Shown: piece after piece, positions 34,502 to 43,743 of the stretch
How positions within the stretch are numbered: the stretch's first letter is position 1
Layout: every line of letters starts with the position of its first letter
Source of the DNA: Parapedobacter sp. SGR-10
GTDB lineage: Bacteria > Bacteroidota > Bacteroidia > Sphingobacteriales > Sphingobacteriaceae
Assembly (NCBI RefSeq): GCF_011030405.1
Contig: NZ_JAAJTJ010000003.1
Span: 1 to 64,000 of the forward strand
Direction: 5' to 3'
DNA: 64,000 nucleotides
Notes under the pieces: generated by a model
What the model saw: only the letters and a program-made list of their open reading frames with translations
Told to the model about the DNA's origin: nothing
Database searches by the model: none
Translations under genes and position numbers: made by a program

Positions 34502-36232
34502 ATGATGAATAGAAATTTTATGGCATTGATTGCCACATTTTTTGTAACGGTCTGTACGACACAAGCACAGGATAAAATCGTCAAGGTGGCTGACTTTGGA
34601 GCATTGCCCAACGATGGGAAATGCGATATAGCCGCCATCAAAAAGGCATTGGATTATGCCAAAACAGTGAAAGCGGAAGAGCTGGTATTTGATGCCGGAA
34701 CGTATGACCTTTTTGTAGGGGATGCTTCGAAGAATATGGCTATTGAAGTCGCACAGTTCAATGATTTTGTCTTCCGAGGAGCAGTGGACAATACAGGGAA
34801 TCCCGCAACGACCTTTCTTAGGCATTATGATTTCAGAGATGATATGCACGGCAAACCGATTTTGTCTGTGCGTCGCAGCAACAACTTTCATCTACAAAAC
34901 ATTATTTTCGATAACAATCCGCGTTATTCCACTGCGGGAGAGGTGATCGCCAACGATGGAAAAACCGTTAAGGTCAAAATATTTGAGGGTAATCCTGTCA
35001 TGGACGGCACGTTGTTTTTCACGAGCAATATTTGGGATCTTGCGACCAAGACCCTCAAAAAAGTGGAAAGCCCGACTTATGGAGGAGATGTCTATAAGAA
35101 GAGAGAGGAATATACCTGGCGTGTGGTGGGCGATCCCGCGGATCGGATCATGCAACTCAATTCCCCCACCTTAGCGTCAAAAGTGGCGGTAGGAGAAGGG
35201 CTTAGCTGGCATTTTTCGTACAAGGGCATTCAAGTCAATTTCTACATGTGCAATGATTTGACCGTGGAGAATGTATGGACCTACAATGCCATTGGTTTTT
35301 GTATGCAGGCACAGGCCTGTGAAAACATAACGGCACGCAAAGTCAAAGTGATTGCTCCCGACAATCAGCTTGCTGTAGGATCGCGGGATGGCTGGAAATT
35401 GTACGCCTGCCGTGGAAAAGTAGTCATGGACGAAATCTACATGGAAGGTGTGCGTTGGGATGGACAAAACGTGCATGGCTCGTTTTTGTGGCCCCATCAG
35501 ATAATCGATAAAAACACGATCTGGCTGAGGAAGAAAAAAGGTGCGGCCTTCCCCATTCCGGCAGGGTCAAAAGTAGGTTTTTGGAATGGCAAAGAGGAGG
35601 TATTGCGCACGGTGCAAAAATCGGAGTTGAAACCTACGGAAAAAAAGGAACGTGGGTTTTTGTTGACATTTACCGAGCCTGTTCCTGACTTTATCAATGA
35701 AGAAACACTTTGCCAGATATACGGCTGGAATATCGATGAGTATATGCTGAGCAATTCGGAATTTCGTAATATTGCCGGATGCGCCAGCCTGATCCGTAAT
35801 TCTAACGTTAGTATTTTGAACAATACGTTCGATTATATCATGTACCCGGCCATTATGATCGGAGGAGCTGTCCATGAGGGAGAAGGCGTAGTGCCAAAGA
35901 ATGTGCGGATTGAAGGAAACAAGGTGACACATTCGGGCTGGATGTTGCGTCATGGCATTACAGGAGCGATAGGTATTCGAAATCAGGAAGATGGAGAGGG
36001 ACTTGTTTTTCATACGGATAAAGATCCTCAACTACAGGATCGCACATCCCCCTGGATGACAGATATACGTGTGATCGGCAATACGGTCGAGCACAGCACA
36101 GAAGGGATTGTGGCAAAAGGAACACTTGGCATGTACGTTGAGGGCAATACGTTTATAAGCGTAAACAAACCCATCGACATACCAAAGGAAGATAATCCAG
36201 ATGTCGTGATCAAGAACAGTAATATTCAATAA
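34502..36232 (+). CDS. GH110-like parallel beta-helix glycosidase (tandem copy 2)
   Basis: A 576-residue secreted protein starting four bases after its paralogue's stop. The signal peptide ends near TQAQ. It keeps both candidate catalytic motifs at the same residue numbers: GSRDGWKLY (Asp296) and EGVRWDGQNVHGSF (Asp320). Differences cluster in the C-terminal rungs, for example NEPVPDFINEETLCQIYGW-type segments and the loop around residues 490-510, which could alter the substrate pocket. Probably an exo-alpha-galactosidase with a different acceptor or sulfation pattern from copy 1; this is inference. Confidence 0.72.
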   Translation: MMNRNFMALIATFFVTVCTTQAQDKIVKVADFGALPNDGKCDIAAIKKALDYAKTVKAEELVFDAGTYDLFVGDASKNMAIEVAQFNDFVFRGAVDNTGNPATTFLRHYDFRDDMHGKPILSVRRSNNFHLQNIIFDNNPRYSTAGEVIANDGKTVKVKIFEGNPVMDGTLFFTSNIWDLATKTLKKVESPTYGGDVYKKREEYTWRVVGDPADRIMQLNSPTLASKVAVGEGLSWHFSYKGIQVNFYMCNDLTVENVWTYNAIGFCMQAQACENITARKVKVIAPDNQLAVGSRDGWKLYACRGKVVMDEIYMEGVRWDGQNVHGSFLWPHQIIDKNTIWLRKKKGAAFPIPAGSKVGFWNGKEEVLRTVQKSELKPTEKKERGFLLTFTEPVPDFINEETLCQIYGWNIDEYMLSNSEFRNIAGCASLIRNSNVSILNNTFDYIMYPAIMIGGAVHEGEGVVPKNVRIEGNKVTHSGWMLRHGITGAIGIRNQEDGEGLVFHTDKDPQLQDRTSPWMTDIRVIGNTVEHSTEGIVAKGTLGMYVEGNTFISVNKPIDIPKEDNPDVVIKNSNIQ

Positions 36233-36242
36233 ATAAAAAAAT

Positions 36243-37754
36243 ATGAATTTGAAAGGATCCATCTCTATCGGGCTATTGATGATGTGGGCTGTCTTGTCTG
36301 CCCACGCCCAATTACGATTGCCACACTATTTTTCCAACCATGCCGTGCTTCAGCGGGATCACCCCATAGTATTGTGGGGATGGTCGAAGCCGGGAGAGGA
36401 GGTGTCTGTTACGATGGCAGGCAAGGATTATTTGGCAAAAGCTGATACAGATAGCATATGGCAGGTACAACTCCCTGCAACATCTGCCGGAGGGCCTTAT
36501 GAAATTAAGGTATCCGGCGAAGCCGAAAGTATTACCGTAAACGATATTTATTTTGGTGATGTGTATTTTTGTAGCGGGCAGAGCAATATGGCTTTTTTGA
36601 TGCGGAATGAGCAATACAATCAAGAAGAAAAAGAGCCGCTTCCATTGGTAAGACAGCTCTTTGTGTACCGCAAAACGGCTATATCTCCCCAAAAAGAGGT
36701 GTCCAGAGCAGAATGGAAGATGACAGAAGCTTCAAATTTCAACCGACTATCTGCCGTAGCCCATTATTTTGCAAAATCAATACATCAGCAAGAAGGGATT
36801 CCGATTGGTATTATTCATTCATCTTGGGGGGGGGCGCCTATCGAAACATTTATGAGTGCTTTGTCCTTGAAAGATTTTGAGGAGGCCACAGCAAAAGTGG
36901 AAAAGATTACCCCGGAATTTATCACAAGCACTAGAAAATCCAATGAGCAATTGCGGAAAGCTAATCCCGGCGTTAGGAATCCCAAAGGTTTTGTCAATAT
37001 AGACAACCGTTATCCTACGATGGTGTACAACGGTATGATCAATCCTTTTTTCGCCTATCCTGTAAAAGGTGTGATCTGGTATCAAGGAGAAGCAAACAGC
37101 GTTGTTCCCTTGTGTTATGATTACGAAGCGATGTTGACAGGTTTGATTACTTCGTGGCGTAAGTCATGGAAAGATGAAGAACTGCCTTTTTTTGTTGTTC
37201 AATTGGCCAATTATGGAAAAATCATTGACGAGCCAGAGTCCTCGGGTTGGGCAATGGTGCAGGAAGCGCAGTACAATGTCAGCAAGCGTATGAAGCGTGT
37301 TTCTACTGTCGTTATAAACGATCTTGGAGAACCTTTGGATATCCATCCACGGAACAAACGAGATGTCGGCAAGCGCTTGGCAGCATCTGCTCTAAGTATG
37401 ATTTACGGACATGAAAACAAGACGGTAGAAGGGCCTGTTTTGGACAAGGCAGTCGTGAAAGGCAATATGTTTGAACTGTCTTTTAAAAATGTAGGAAGTG
37501 GTCTTGTGGCCAAAGATGGAGGTGATGAGCTATATGCCTTTGCACTGGCAGGTGAGGATAATATATTCTACCGGGCTACGGCAACGCTGAACGGAAATAA
37601 GGTCGTGGTGCACAGCAAAGATGTACCGCAACCTGTTCATGTGCGGTATGCTTTTGAAAGCAGCCCCGAGAAAATCAATTTTTATAACAATGAGGGCTTT
37701 CCGGCTGTGCCTTTTCGGACAGATCAATTGAAAGATGCCAAAAAGCGTAATTGA
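36243..37754 (+). CDS. SASA-type (sialate O-acetylesterase-like) carbohydrate esterase
   Basis: A 503-residue secreted esterase (signal ends near AHAQ). The N-terminal beta-domain LRLPHYFSNHAVLQRDHPIVLWG is the usual opening of the family. The SGNH core has CSGQSNM (nucleophile Ser114), GIIHSSWGGAPIE, WYQGEAN and DIHPRNK (catalytic Asp/His). In glycan loci such enzymes remove O-acetyl groups from diverse polysaccharides, so sialic acid need not be the substrate. It is a second putative deacetylase in this operon besides the protein at 24632. It overlaps or abuts the next gene. Confidence 0.9.
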   Translation: MNLKGSISIGLLMMWAVLSAHAQLRLPHYFSNHAVLQRDHPIVLWGWSKPGEEVSVTMAGKDYLAKADTDSIWQVQLPATSAGGPYEIKVSGEAESITVNDIYFGDVYFCSGQSNMAFLMRNEQYNQEEKEPLPLVRQLFVYRKTAISPQKEVSRAEWKMTEASNFNRLSAVAHYFAKSIHQQEGIPIGIIHSSWGGAPIETFMSALSLKDFEEATAKVEKITPEFITSTRKSNEQLRKANPGVRNPKGFVNIDNRYPTMVYNGMINPFFAYPVKGVIWYQGEANSVVPLCYDYEAMLTGLITSWRKSWKDEELPFFVVQLANYGKIIDEPESSGWAMVQEAQYNVSKRMKRVSTVVINDLGEPLDIHPRNKRDVGKRLAASALSMIYGHENKTVEGPVLDKAVVKGNMFELSFKNVGSGLVAKDGGDELYAFALAGEDNIFYRATATLNGNKVVVHSKDVPQPVHVRYAFESSPEKINFYNNEGFPAVPFRTDQLKDAKKRN

Positions 37755-39352
37755 TCGTGATTGATATAAAATCTCTTGTGCTTGGCACAATGTTTTTCCT
37801 ATCGTTTGTATGCGGTAAAACATGTTGTCTTGCTCAGTCTGCAACGGCAGATGGGGGCATAACCATTTACAGTGATTTTCCCGGTGGAAATATCGTGGTG
37901 GATTCCATTGTCGGAGACCAGGTTTATCTTCATCAGGATATCAATGGTATCTGGGGTAATTGGTTCTATTGGAACTTTAAGGTAAAAGGAGCCACGCCGG
38001 GCAAAACCTATACGTTTAATTTTACCCACCCTTGGGAAGACGTCAAAAAGATGCAAGTCGTGGGAGTACATGGTCCGGCCATCAGCTTGGATGAAGGCAA
38101 GACGTGGACATGGGCAGGAAAGGAAAACACAACTGCACATTCATTTACCTATACTTTTCCTTCGAATACTTCGGTTGTACAGCTGAGCGCCGTTATTCCT
38201 TATACAGAAGCTGATTATACACGCTTTATGGAACGATACAAGAACCATCCAAATGTGTACGAAAGAGGATTGACCGTATCAGAGGGAGGAAGAAAAGTCG
38301 AGCGCCTGCACATTGGCAAGGTAGCGGGCAATGTATCACATAAGGTGTTGATTACAGCACGTCATCATGCTTGTGAGTCCATGGGCAGTTTTGTTTTGGA
38401 AGGTCTGATTGAAGCTGTATTAGAAGATGATACCGATGGAAAATGGCTGCGGGAAAATGTGGAATTTCTACTTATCCCTTTTATGGACAAGGATGGGGTA
38501 GAAGAGGGCAGACAGGGAAAAAACCAACGCCCAAGAGATCACAATAGTGATTATAAAGGAGAAAGTTTGTGGGCGAGCGTTTCTGCACTCAAATCTTTTG
38601 TTCCCAAGTGGGGCGGGCAGAGTATCAAGGTGGCATTGGATATACATTGTCCTTTCATTAGTGGAGGTAGCCATGAAAGTGTCTATATGGTCGAAAATTT
38701 CCGTGAACCTACGCAAGTACAGCAAAGTCTGTTTTCGGCACATCTGGAGCGTTCGGTAAAAAATTCATTGCCTTATAAGGAAAGTAACAACATCAAGTTT
38801 GGTACATCGTGGAATAAAGGCAAAAAGGACAGCCGTTTCTCGGATTGGGCACACTCGATGAACAGTGTCAGGTTGGTCAGTACGATAGAGATGCCTTATG
38901 CCAACGCTTCCGGTACAGTGGTCACGGCAGAGAACACGCGCGTATTCGGACGTGATCTGGCTTCTGCTATAGCCAAATATCTGCAAACCGAATCGCAGGA
39001 ATCCAAAGTCACTAGCACACAACAAACACCGAAAAGTGCTGAACAGGAAACTCCAAAAACGACCACAACACTAGTACCACACAGTACAGGACTACCCAAA
39101 GGAATCGAGTCGTGGATCAACGGGCGAGTAAACTATTATACAAAGAACCTAAACCTCAACGAACAACAGGCACAGCAGATACGTGGATTTTTTACGGAAT
39201 CCGCAAAAAGAGGAGCAGAGATCAAGGAAACCTTGAAAGGCGAAGAGCAAAAGAAGGCATCTTGGCAAAATCAAAGAGAACGTGAGCACAAAGTGAATAG
39301 CATCCTAACCGAAGAGCAGAAGAAAAAAATGGCAGAGTTGGAAAAGAAGTAG
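37751..39352 (+). CDS. M14 metallocarboxypeptidase-like protein fused to an LTxxQ module
   Basis: A 533-residue secreted protein. The start is unclear: TTG 37751 overlaps the previous stop by four bases, and GTG 37757 is also possible. A beta-rich domain (about 35-160) precedes an M14 catalytic domain with zinc ligands His206 and Glu209 (ARHHACES) and His299 (LDIHCP), and catalytic Glu380 (STIEMPYA). A Thr/Gln/Pro-rich linker (about 413-451) joins it to a C-terminal module (about 455-533). That module has NLNLNEQQAQQI, IKETLKGEEQKKASW and ILTEEQKKKM, homologous to the small proteins at 27926 and 28323. M14 enzymes cleave C-terminal residues or side-chain amides; its target here is unknown. 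Last gene of operon 2. Confidence 0.82.
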   Translation: MIVIDIKSLVLGTMFFLSFVCGKTCCLAQSATADGGITIYSDFPGGNIVVDSIVGDQVYLHQDINGIWGNWFYWNFKVKGATPGKTYTFNFTHPWEDVKKMQVVGVHGPAISLDEGKTWTWAGKENTTAHSFTYTFPSNTSVVQLSAVIPYTEADYTRFMERYKNHPNVYERGLTVSEGGRKVERLHIGKVAGNVSHKVLITARHHACESMGSFVLEGLIEAVLEDDTDGKWLRENVEFLLIPFMDKDGVEEGRQGKNQRPRDHNSDYKGESLWASVSALKSFVPKWGGQSIKVALDIHCPFISGGSHESVYMVENFREPTQVQQSLFSAHLERSVKNSLPYKESNNIKFGTSWNKGKKDSRFSDWAHSMNSVRLVSTIEMPYANASGTVVTAENTRVFGRDLASAIAKYLQTESQESKVTSTQQTPKSAEQETPKTTTTLVPHSTGLPKGIESWINGRVNYYTKNLNLNEQQAQQIRGFFTESAKRGAEIKETLKGEEQKKASWQNQREREHKVNSILTEEQKKKMAELEKK

Positions 39353-39355
39353 CAT

Positions 39356-39393
39356 ATTAGCAAAACGCCCGACATGTCGGGCGTTTTGCTAAT
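39356..39393 (+). terminator. Perfect 38-bp palindrome ending operon 2
   Basis: The arm ATTAGCAAAACGCCCGACA is followed directly by its exact complement. The centre is GC-rich and the 3' arm contains a T-run (CGTTTTGCTAAT). It starts four bases after the M14 stop and separates operon 2 from the regulator gene. Confidence 0.85.
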
Positions 39394-39424
39394 TCAGGTG
39401 TCAGACTTCGTGAAATTTGAAAAT

Positions 39425-39432
39425 ATTTTTGA
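39425..39432 (+). promoter_or_regulatory. Possible -7 element for the hybrid regulator gene
   Basis: TATTTTTG matches TAnnTTTG and lies about 85 bases before the chosen start. I see no TTG at the usual spacing, so this is tentative. Confidence 0.3.
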
Positions 39433-39516
39433 CGAAGAGGCGTAAAAATTTTATTTTTCATTATTTTGCGATGAACCGCTATGTTTATTTTATTCCGGGG
39501 TTTTGAGCTTTATTGT

Positions 39517-42500
39517 ATGAGGGGAACACATTCAAATTTCTATGCTATTGTTATTGGACTTATCGTGGGACTGTGTGTTTGGGTCAATCCGGTTCATGCC
39601 CAGAGACTGCAATCTATCGAGGATTTTCCCCATACCGATTCTTTTCAGGCGACGCAGGATGACAACGGCTTCGTATGGTTTTCGTCCTTGGATGGGTTAT
39701 GTAGGTTTGACGGATTGGAACTGAAAGTTTATAAAACAAACTTCAAAGATCCCGGCTCGCTGATCAATAACAGGGTAACGGCGGTTGCCTTTGACAAAGT
39801 ATACAATGGACTGTGGCTCGGAACAGGGGGCGGAGGGATCAATTTTTTTGATATTGTCACCGAACGCTTTATCCACTATACCTTGCCCCACAATGCCGAA
39901 ACAGTCTCAGCCGTATTGCTCGATTCGCAGCGGAGGTTGTGGGTGGTCACCGACAAGGGGGTTGTGGTCGCCGCTTTAAAAAAAGATGAAGCTGTGGCGG
40001 AAGCGGTATTCCGAGAAGTAGAAAACAGCCCAATGGGTGAGGTGGCTTGTATATTTGAAGATCATCAGCAAAGGATATACTTTACTTCAGGTTCGGGTGT
40101 TTACAAAGTCGCTGCTAAGACTCCCAAGAGTTATACTCTTGCAAGATTCTTACCCAATGATATTAAGTTTTGCAACGTTATTCGGGAACTCGAAGCAGGA
40201 GAGTCTTATTATCTACTGATAGGATGTGCGGATGGGTTGTACAAATTTGATTTTCAGACAGGAGAATTGACCAAAATACGGAATTATACAGTCATATCCC
40301 TATTGATCAACAAGGAAGAAAAAACAATTTGGGTCGGTACACCGGAGCATGGATTGGATATCATCATGGAAGAGGATCTCTTGTCGGGTAATCTTGGTCC
40401 AGTTAGAAACAGATTTAATACAGGGCATATCGAGATACGCTATATCTTCAAAGATTCGTTCAATACCGTCTTTTTGTGTACCACCGGGCAGGGAGTCAAA
40501 TATTTCAACTCCTACAACCAGAAATTTAATGCCTATCCGGATGCGCAGTCCAACTGGGATGATCTCAATAGGCAGGCCACCTGTTTTTCAGCAGCCGAAC
40601 CGGACAAATTGTGGATAGGAACAAAAGGAAAGGGATTGGCCTTATTCGACCGGAAGACCAACCATTATCGTTTTTTCCTAACCGGGGCCTCCGTAAGCAA
40701 CCGAAGCAATATTGGGGCGCTTTTTCACGACAAAGACAAGAATCTTTGGATAGGTGGTATTATTGGGGGAGGTCTGTATTATCTATCCCCTGAAGAACAG
40801 CAAAAGGCAGAGAAAGGCAGACAGGACATCCTGTTTCAGAAATTAGAGGGGTATATAAGCCCGATAGGTCGAATCAACAAGATCAAACAGGATAAAAATG
40901 GCATGATATGGCTGTTGACACAGAAAGGTGTGGCGCTGCTCAAAGATAAACAAGAAGTAAGAGTTGTGCAGAAAAATGGACAACCTAGATTGCTATATGA
41001 TGAGATTGTCAACGATCTGGTCTTGATGGACGATGCCGCCACCGGTAGGTTTACGGCATGGATCGGTACCCGAAAAGGTATCTACAGACTCCTGATAGAC
41101 TACAGCGGGGATAGCTATAAGCTATTGGACAAAGAACATTACGACATCAATAGCAATCTGATAAATTCCAATTGGGTATCGGTATTGCTCAAAAATAAAG
41201 AGGGCAATCTAGTAGTAGGGACTCTAGGGGGCGGGATTAGTATTATATCCCGGAAAGATGGAAAATACCAGGCTCAGCATGTCACCAAAGCCAGCGGCCT
41301 CGTCAGCGATGAGGTAGAGACCATCATCGAAGACAGTAGCGGCGACCTATGGATAGGTTCTTTAGGGTTGACGAGGTTCAATCCGAAAGAGAACAAATTC
41401 AATTATTACGATGTCAACGATGGCCTGCAGAGCAATTTCTTTAAAGTCTGGGCGGCACACAAGATCAATGAGGAGGAGTTGGTGTTCGGAGGGATAGATG
41501 GATTCAATATTTTTGCACCCCGACAGATCGTGGGCAACCCTGTACCGCCGAGACTGATGTTTACCGAGCTGATCCTGGATAATAAGAGGATACATGTGCG
41601 TGAAAGCATTGAAGGTCGTGTCGTCCTTGACAAAAGTCTACTGTACACAGAGCGTGTCATGTTGTATCCCGGCATCAAGACCTTTACCGTAGAATTTGCA
41701 GGGGTCCATACACAGTCGTCAAACAAAGAACTTTATCGGTATAGATTGGAAGGTTTTGACAAGGAGTGGGCTTATACCAATAGCTCCCGAAGGATGGTAT
41801 CTTATTCGAACCTGAGCCCCGGCACGTACACGCTATGGATAGAAGCCCACAGTGGTGATGGTGTCTGGTCCGAACAACCAAAGCGTATTGAGATCGTCGT
41901 GAAACCTACATTTTGGCAGAGTGGATATGGTTACCTTTTTTATTTTCTGGTATTTTTGGCATTGGTGTATGCCTACACAAGATATACTATTCTTCGGACC
42001 AATACCAAGAATGAGCTGGCTCTCCAGCAGTACAAACAGGAACGGGAACTGAAAAGCTATGACGAGAAACTGCAATTTTTCACCAATATATCCCACGAAT
42101 TGCGGACACCACTGGCGTTGATTACCACTCCGTTGGAGCAGGTATTCGACAAATATAAGCTCAATGAACAGGTCAAGGAAAAACTTGGAGTGGTGTACAA
42201 AAATGCTTCCAGACTCAAGATACTGATCAACCAACTATTGGATATACGGAAATTTGAACTGGGGAAAGTAGAGCTGAATGTGGAGAAAACGGATCTTTCA
42301 TTTTTTGTCAAGCAGATATTTTCACAGTTTGAGGATTTGGCCTCATCCAAAGGGATCACTTGGAAAATCAAAGGGAATGATCCCGATATTTTTTGTGAGT
42401 TTGACCGGAATAAGATAGACCAAGTGTTTTTGAACTTGTTTTCCAATGCATTGAAATTTACTCCGGAAGGATCGGAAGTAGAGGTCGATATCCAAAAAGT

Positions 42501-43569
42501 AGATCAACAGGCGTATGTCACTGTACGCAATACGAACAGTTATATCGAGCCGTCTGTCCAAAAGAAGATCTTTGACCCGTTTTATCAGGTTGATAATGGC
42601 ATGGAGACCGTTGGTTCTGGTCTGGGATTGGCGATTGTGAAGTATCTCGTCGAACTGCATAGCGGACAGATTACTGTGGAAAGCCAACCCGGCAGTCAGC
42701 AGCACGGGGCTTTTACAGCCTTTACACTCTCATTCCCTTGTCTGGAGATGATCGAAAATATAGTGCAGCGCCCAACTCAAGAGAAGAGGGGAAATGTCGA
42801 GTCGGGCAAAAGAAAGTTGGTCATTGCCGAAGACAATACAGATTTGCGACATATACTGATAGATGATCTACAGGACAGCTACGAAGTATTCGCCTGCGAC
42901 AATGGAAAAGAAGCATTGGCCTTAGTGAAAAAACACCAACCGGATCTGGTCATTGCTGATGTCATGATGCCTTTGATGGACGGGATAAGTTTGATAAAAG
43001 CCATGAAGAGGCACAAATACCTTTCGCACATTCCGGTCATTATCATTTCGGCAAAAGGTTCGGATGAGAGCAAGATTGAAGGGTTGGAAACCATGGCAAA
43101 CGATTACATAGAAAAACCGTTTAATCTCAAGATATTGAATCTCAAGATCCGAAATCTCATCAGTTCAAAAGATAGCGTGTCGGACATTGTACATGTACAG
43201 GAGCAGTTGTCTCCCTCTGTGGTCGAAGTACCGGCCTACACGGATGAAATCTTTAAATCCGTCATGGCCGATATTGAGAAAAACATCGATAACCATGCGT
43301 ATACGGTAGCAGATTTATGTGATAATGTCAATCTGAGCAGATCCAAGCTTTTTAGGATTATCAAATCCAATTCCGGACTGTCCATCAATGGCCTTATCTT
43401 GGATGTGAGGCTCAATCGGGCTGCTCAATTACTTACTCAAGACCGGTATTCTGTAAACGAGGTCATGTATCAGGTTGGATTTGAGAATGCCTCTTACTTC
43501 AACAGGGCATTCAAGAAAAAGTTTGGAGATACACCTCGCAAGTATGCCCAATCCAAGGGGTCGGAGTAG
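39517..43569 (+). CDS. Hybrid two-component system sensor/regulator (HTCS)
   Basis: A 1350-residue inner-membrane protein. ATG 39517 gives a good signal anchor ending VHAQ; in-frame ATG 39481 adds 12 residues. The order is: periplasmic two-propeller sensor with Reg_prop repeats (GFVWFSSLDGLCRFDGL, LWIGTKGKGLALFDR), Y_Y_Y domain (YRYRLEGFDKEWAY), one membrane helix (about 810-830), HisKA with NISHELRTPLAL (His860), HATPase (GSGLGLAIV), receiver domain with IADVMMPLMDG (Asp1148), and C-terminal AraC helix-turn-helix (NLSRSKLFRI, VGFENASYFNRAFKKKFG). It senses a specific oligosaccharide in the periplasm and activates transcription. Shared repeat boxes before operons 3 and 4 are the inferred targets. 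Confidence 0.96.
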   Translation: MRGTHSNFYAIVIGLIVGLCVWVNPVHAQRLQSIEDFPHTDSFQATQDDNGFVWFSSLDGLCRFDGLELKVYKTNFKDPGSLINNRVTAVAFDKVYNGLWLGTGGGGINFFDIVTERFIHYTLPHNAETVSAVLLDSQRRLWVVTDKGVVVAALKKDEAVAEAVFREVENSPMGEVACIFEDHQQRIYFTSGSGVYKVAAKTPKSYTLARFLPNDIKFCNVIRELEAGESYYLLIGCADGLYKFDFQTGELTKIRNYTVISLLINKEEKTIWVGTPEHGLDIIMEEDLLSGNLGPVRNRFNTGHIEIRYIFKDSFNTVFLCTTGQGVKYFNSYNQKFNAYPDAQSNWDDLNRQATCFSAAEPDKLWIGTKGKGLALFDRKTNHYRFFLTGASVSNRSNIGALFHDKDKNLWIGGIIGGGLYYLSPEEQQKAEKGRQDILFQKLEGYISPIGRINKIKQDKNGMIWLLTQKGVALLKDKQEVRVVQKNGQPRLLYDEIVNDLVLMDDAATGRFTAWIGTRKGIYRLLIDYSGDSYKLLDKEHYDINSNLINSNWVSVLLKNKEGNLVVGTLGGGISIISRKDGKYQAQHVTKASGLVSDEVETIIEDSSGDLWIGSLGLTRFNPKENKFNYYDVNDGLQSNFFKVWAAHKINEEELVFGGIDGFNIFAPRQIVGNPVPPRLMFTELILDNKRIHVRESIEGRVVLDKSLLYTERVMLYPGIKTFTVEFAGVHTQSSNKELYRYRLEGFDKEWAYTNSSRRMVSYSNLSPGTYTLWIEAHSGDGVWSEQPKRIEIVVKPTFWQSGYGYLFYFLVFLALVYAYTRYTILRTNTKNELALQQYKQERELKSYDEKLQFFTNISHELRTPLALITTPLEQVFDKYKLNEQVKEKLGVVYKNASRLKILINQLLDIRKFELGKVELNVEKTDLSFFVKQIFSQFEDLASSKGITWKIKGNDPDIFCEFDRNKIDQVFLNLFSNALKFTPEGSEVEVDIQKVDQQAYVTVRNTNSYIEPSVQKKIFDPFYQVDNGMETVGSGLGLAIVKYLVELHSGQITVESQPGSQQHGAFTAFTLSFPCLEMIENIVQRPTQEKRGNVESGKRKLVIAEDNTDLRHILIDDLQDSYEVFACDNGKEALALVKKHQPDLVIADVMMPLMDGISLIKAMKRHKYLSHIPVIIISAKGSDESKIEGLETMANDYIEKPFNLKILNLKIRNLISSKDSVSDIVHVQEQLSPSVVEVPAYTDEIFKSVMADIEKNIDNHAYTVADLCDNVNLSRSKLFRIIKSNSGLSINGLILDVRLNRAAQLLTQDRYSVNEVMYQVGFENASYFNRAFKKKFGDTPRKYAQSKGSE

Positions 43570-43593
43570 AGACGCAATGCATTGCGTCTCTAC
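43566..43593. repeat. 28-bp perfect palindrome, copy 2
   Basis: Identical to 4438-4465 (arm GTAGAGACGCAATG). It overlaps the stop codon of the hybrid regulator gene (TAG, 43567-43569), so it may also serve as its 3'-end hairpin. Confidence 0.85.
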
Positions 43594-43620
43594 TTATAAT
43601 AAAAACACCTCCTCATGCCG

Positions 43621-43681
43621 AATTAGTGTTATAAAATGAACGATTAGAGCAGAAATGTATCTGATGGCAAGGCTAACTTTG
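43621..43681 (+). promoter_or_regulatory. Operon 3 promoter with direct-repeat activator box
   Basis: A 35-bp box (43621-43655) carries two ATTAG half-sites 21 bp apart (43622 and 43643). A -7 element TAACTTTG lies at 43674-43681. No TTG is seen at -33, as expected if an activator is needed. The box matches 61050-61084 at 32 of 35 positions, with the -7 element at the identical offset. The hybrid regulator encoded just upstream is the likely activator. Confidence 0.7.
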
Positions 43682-43743
43682 TATTGTTGAGCGGGCATTT
43701 CATGTACCCGTGATGGCATGAAAACAACCAAATTTATAAACTT

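Noticed and set aside
33820-34641. A 273-residue minus-strand frame across the two GH110-like genes
   Set aside because: It spans the junction of two collinear plus-strand genes and carries no motif; chance frame in duplicated sequence.
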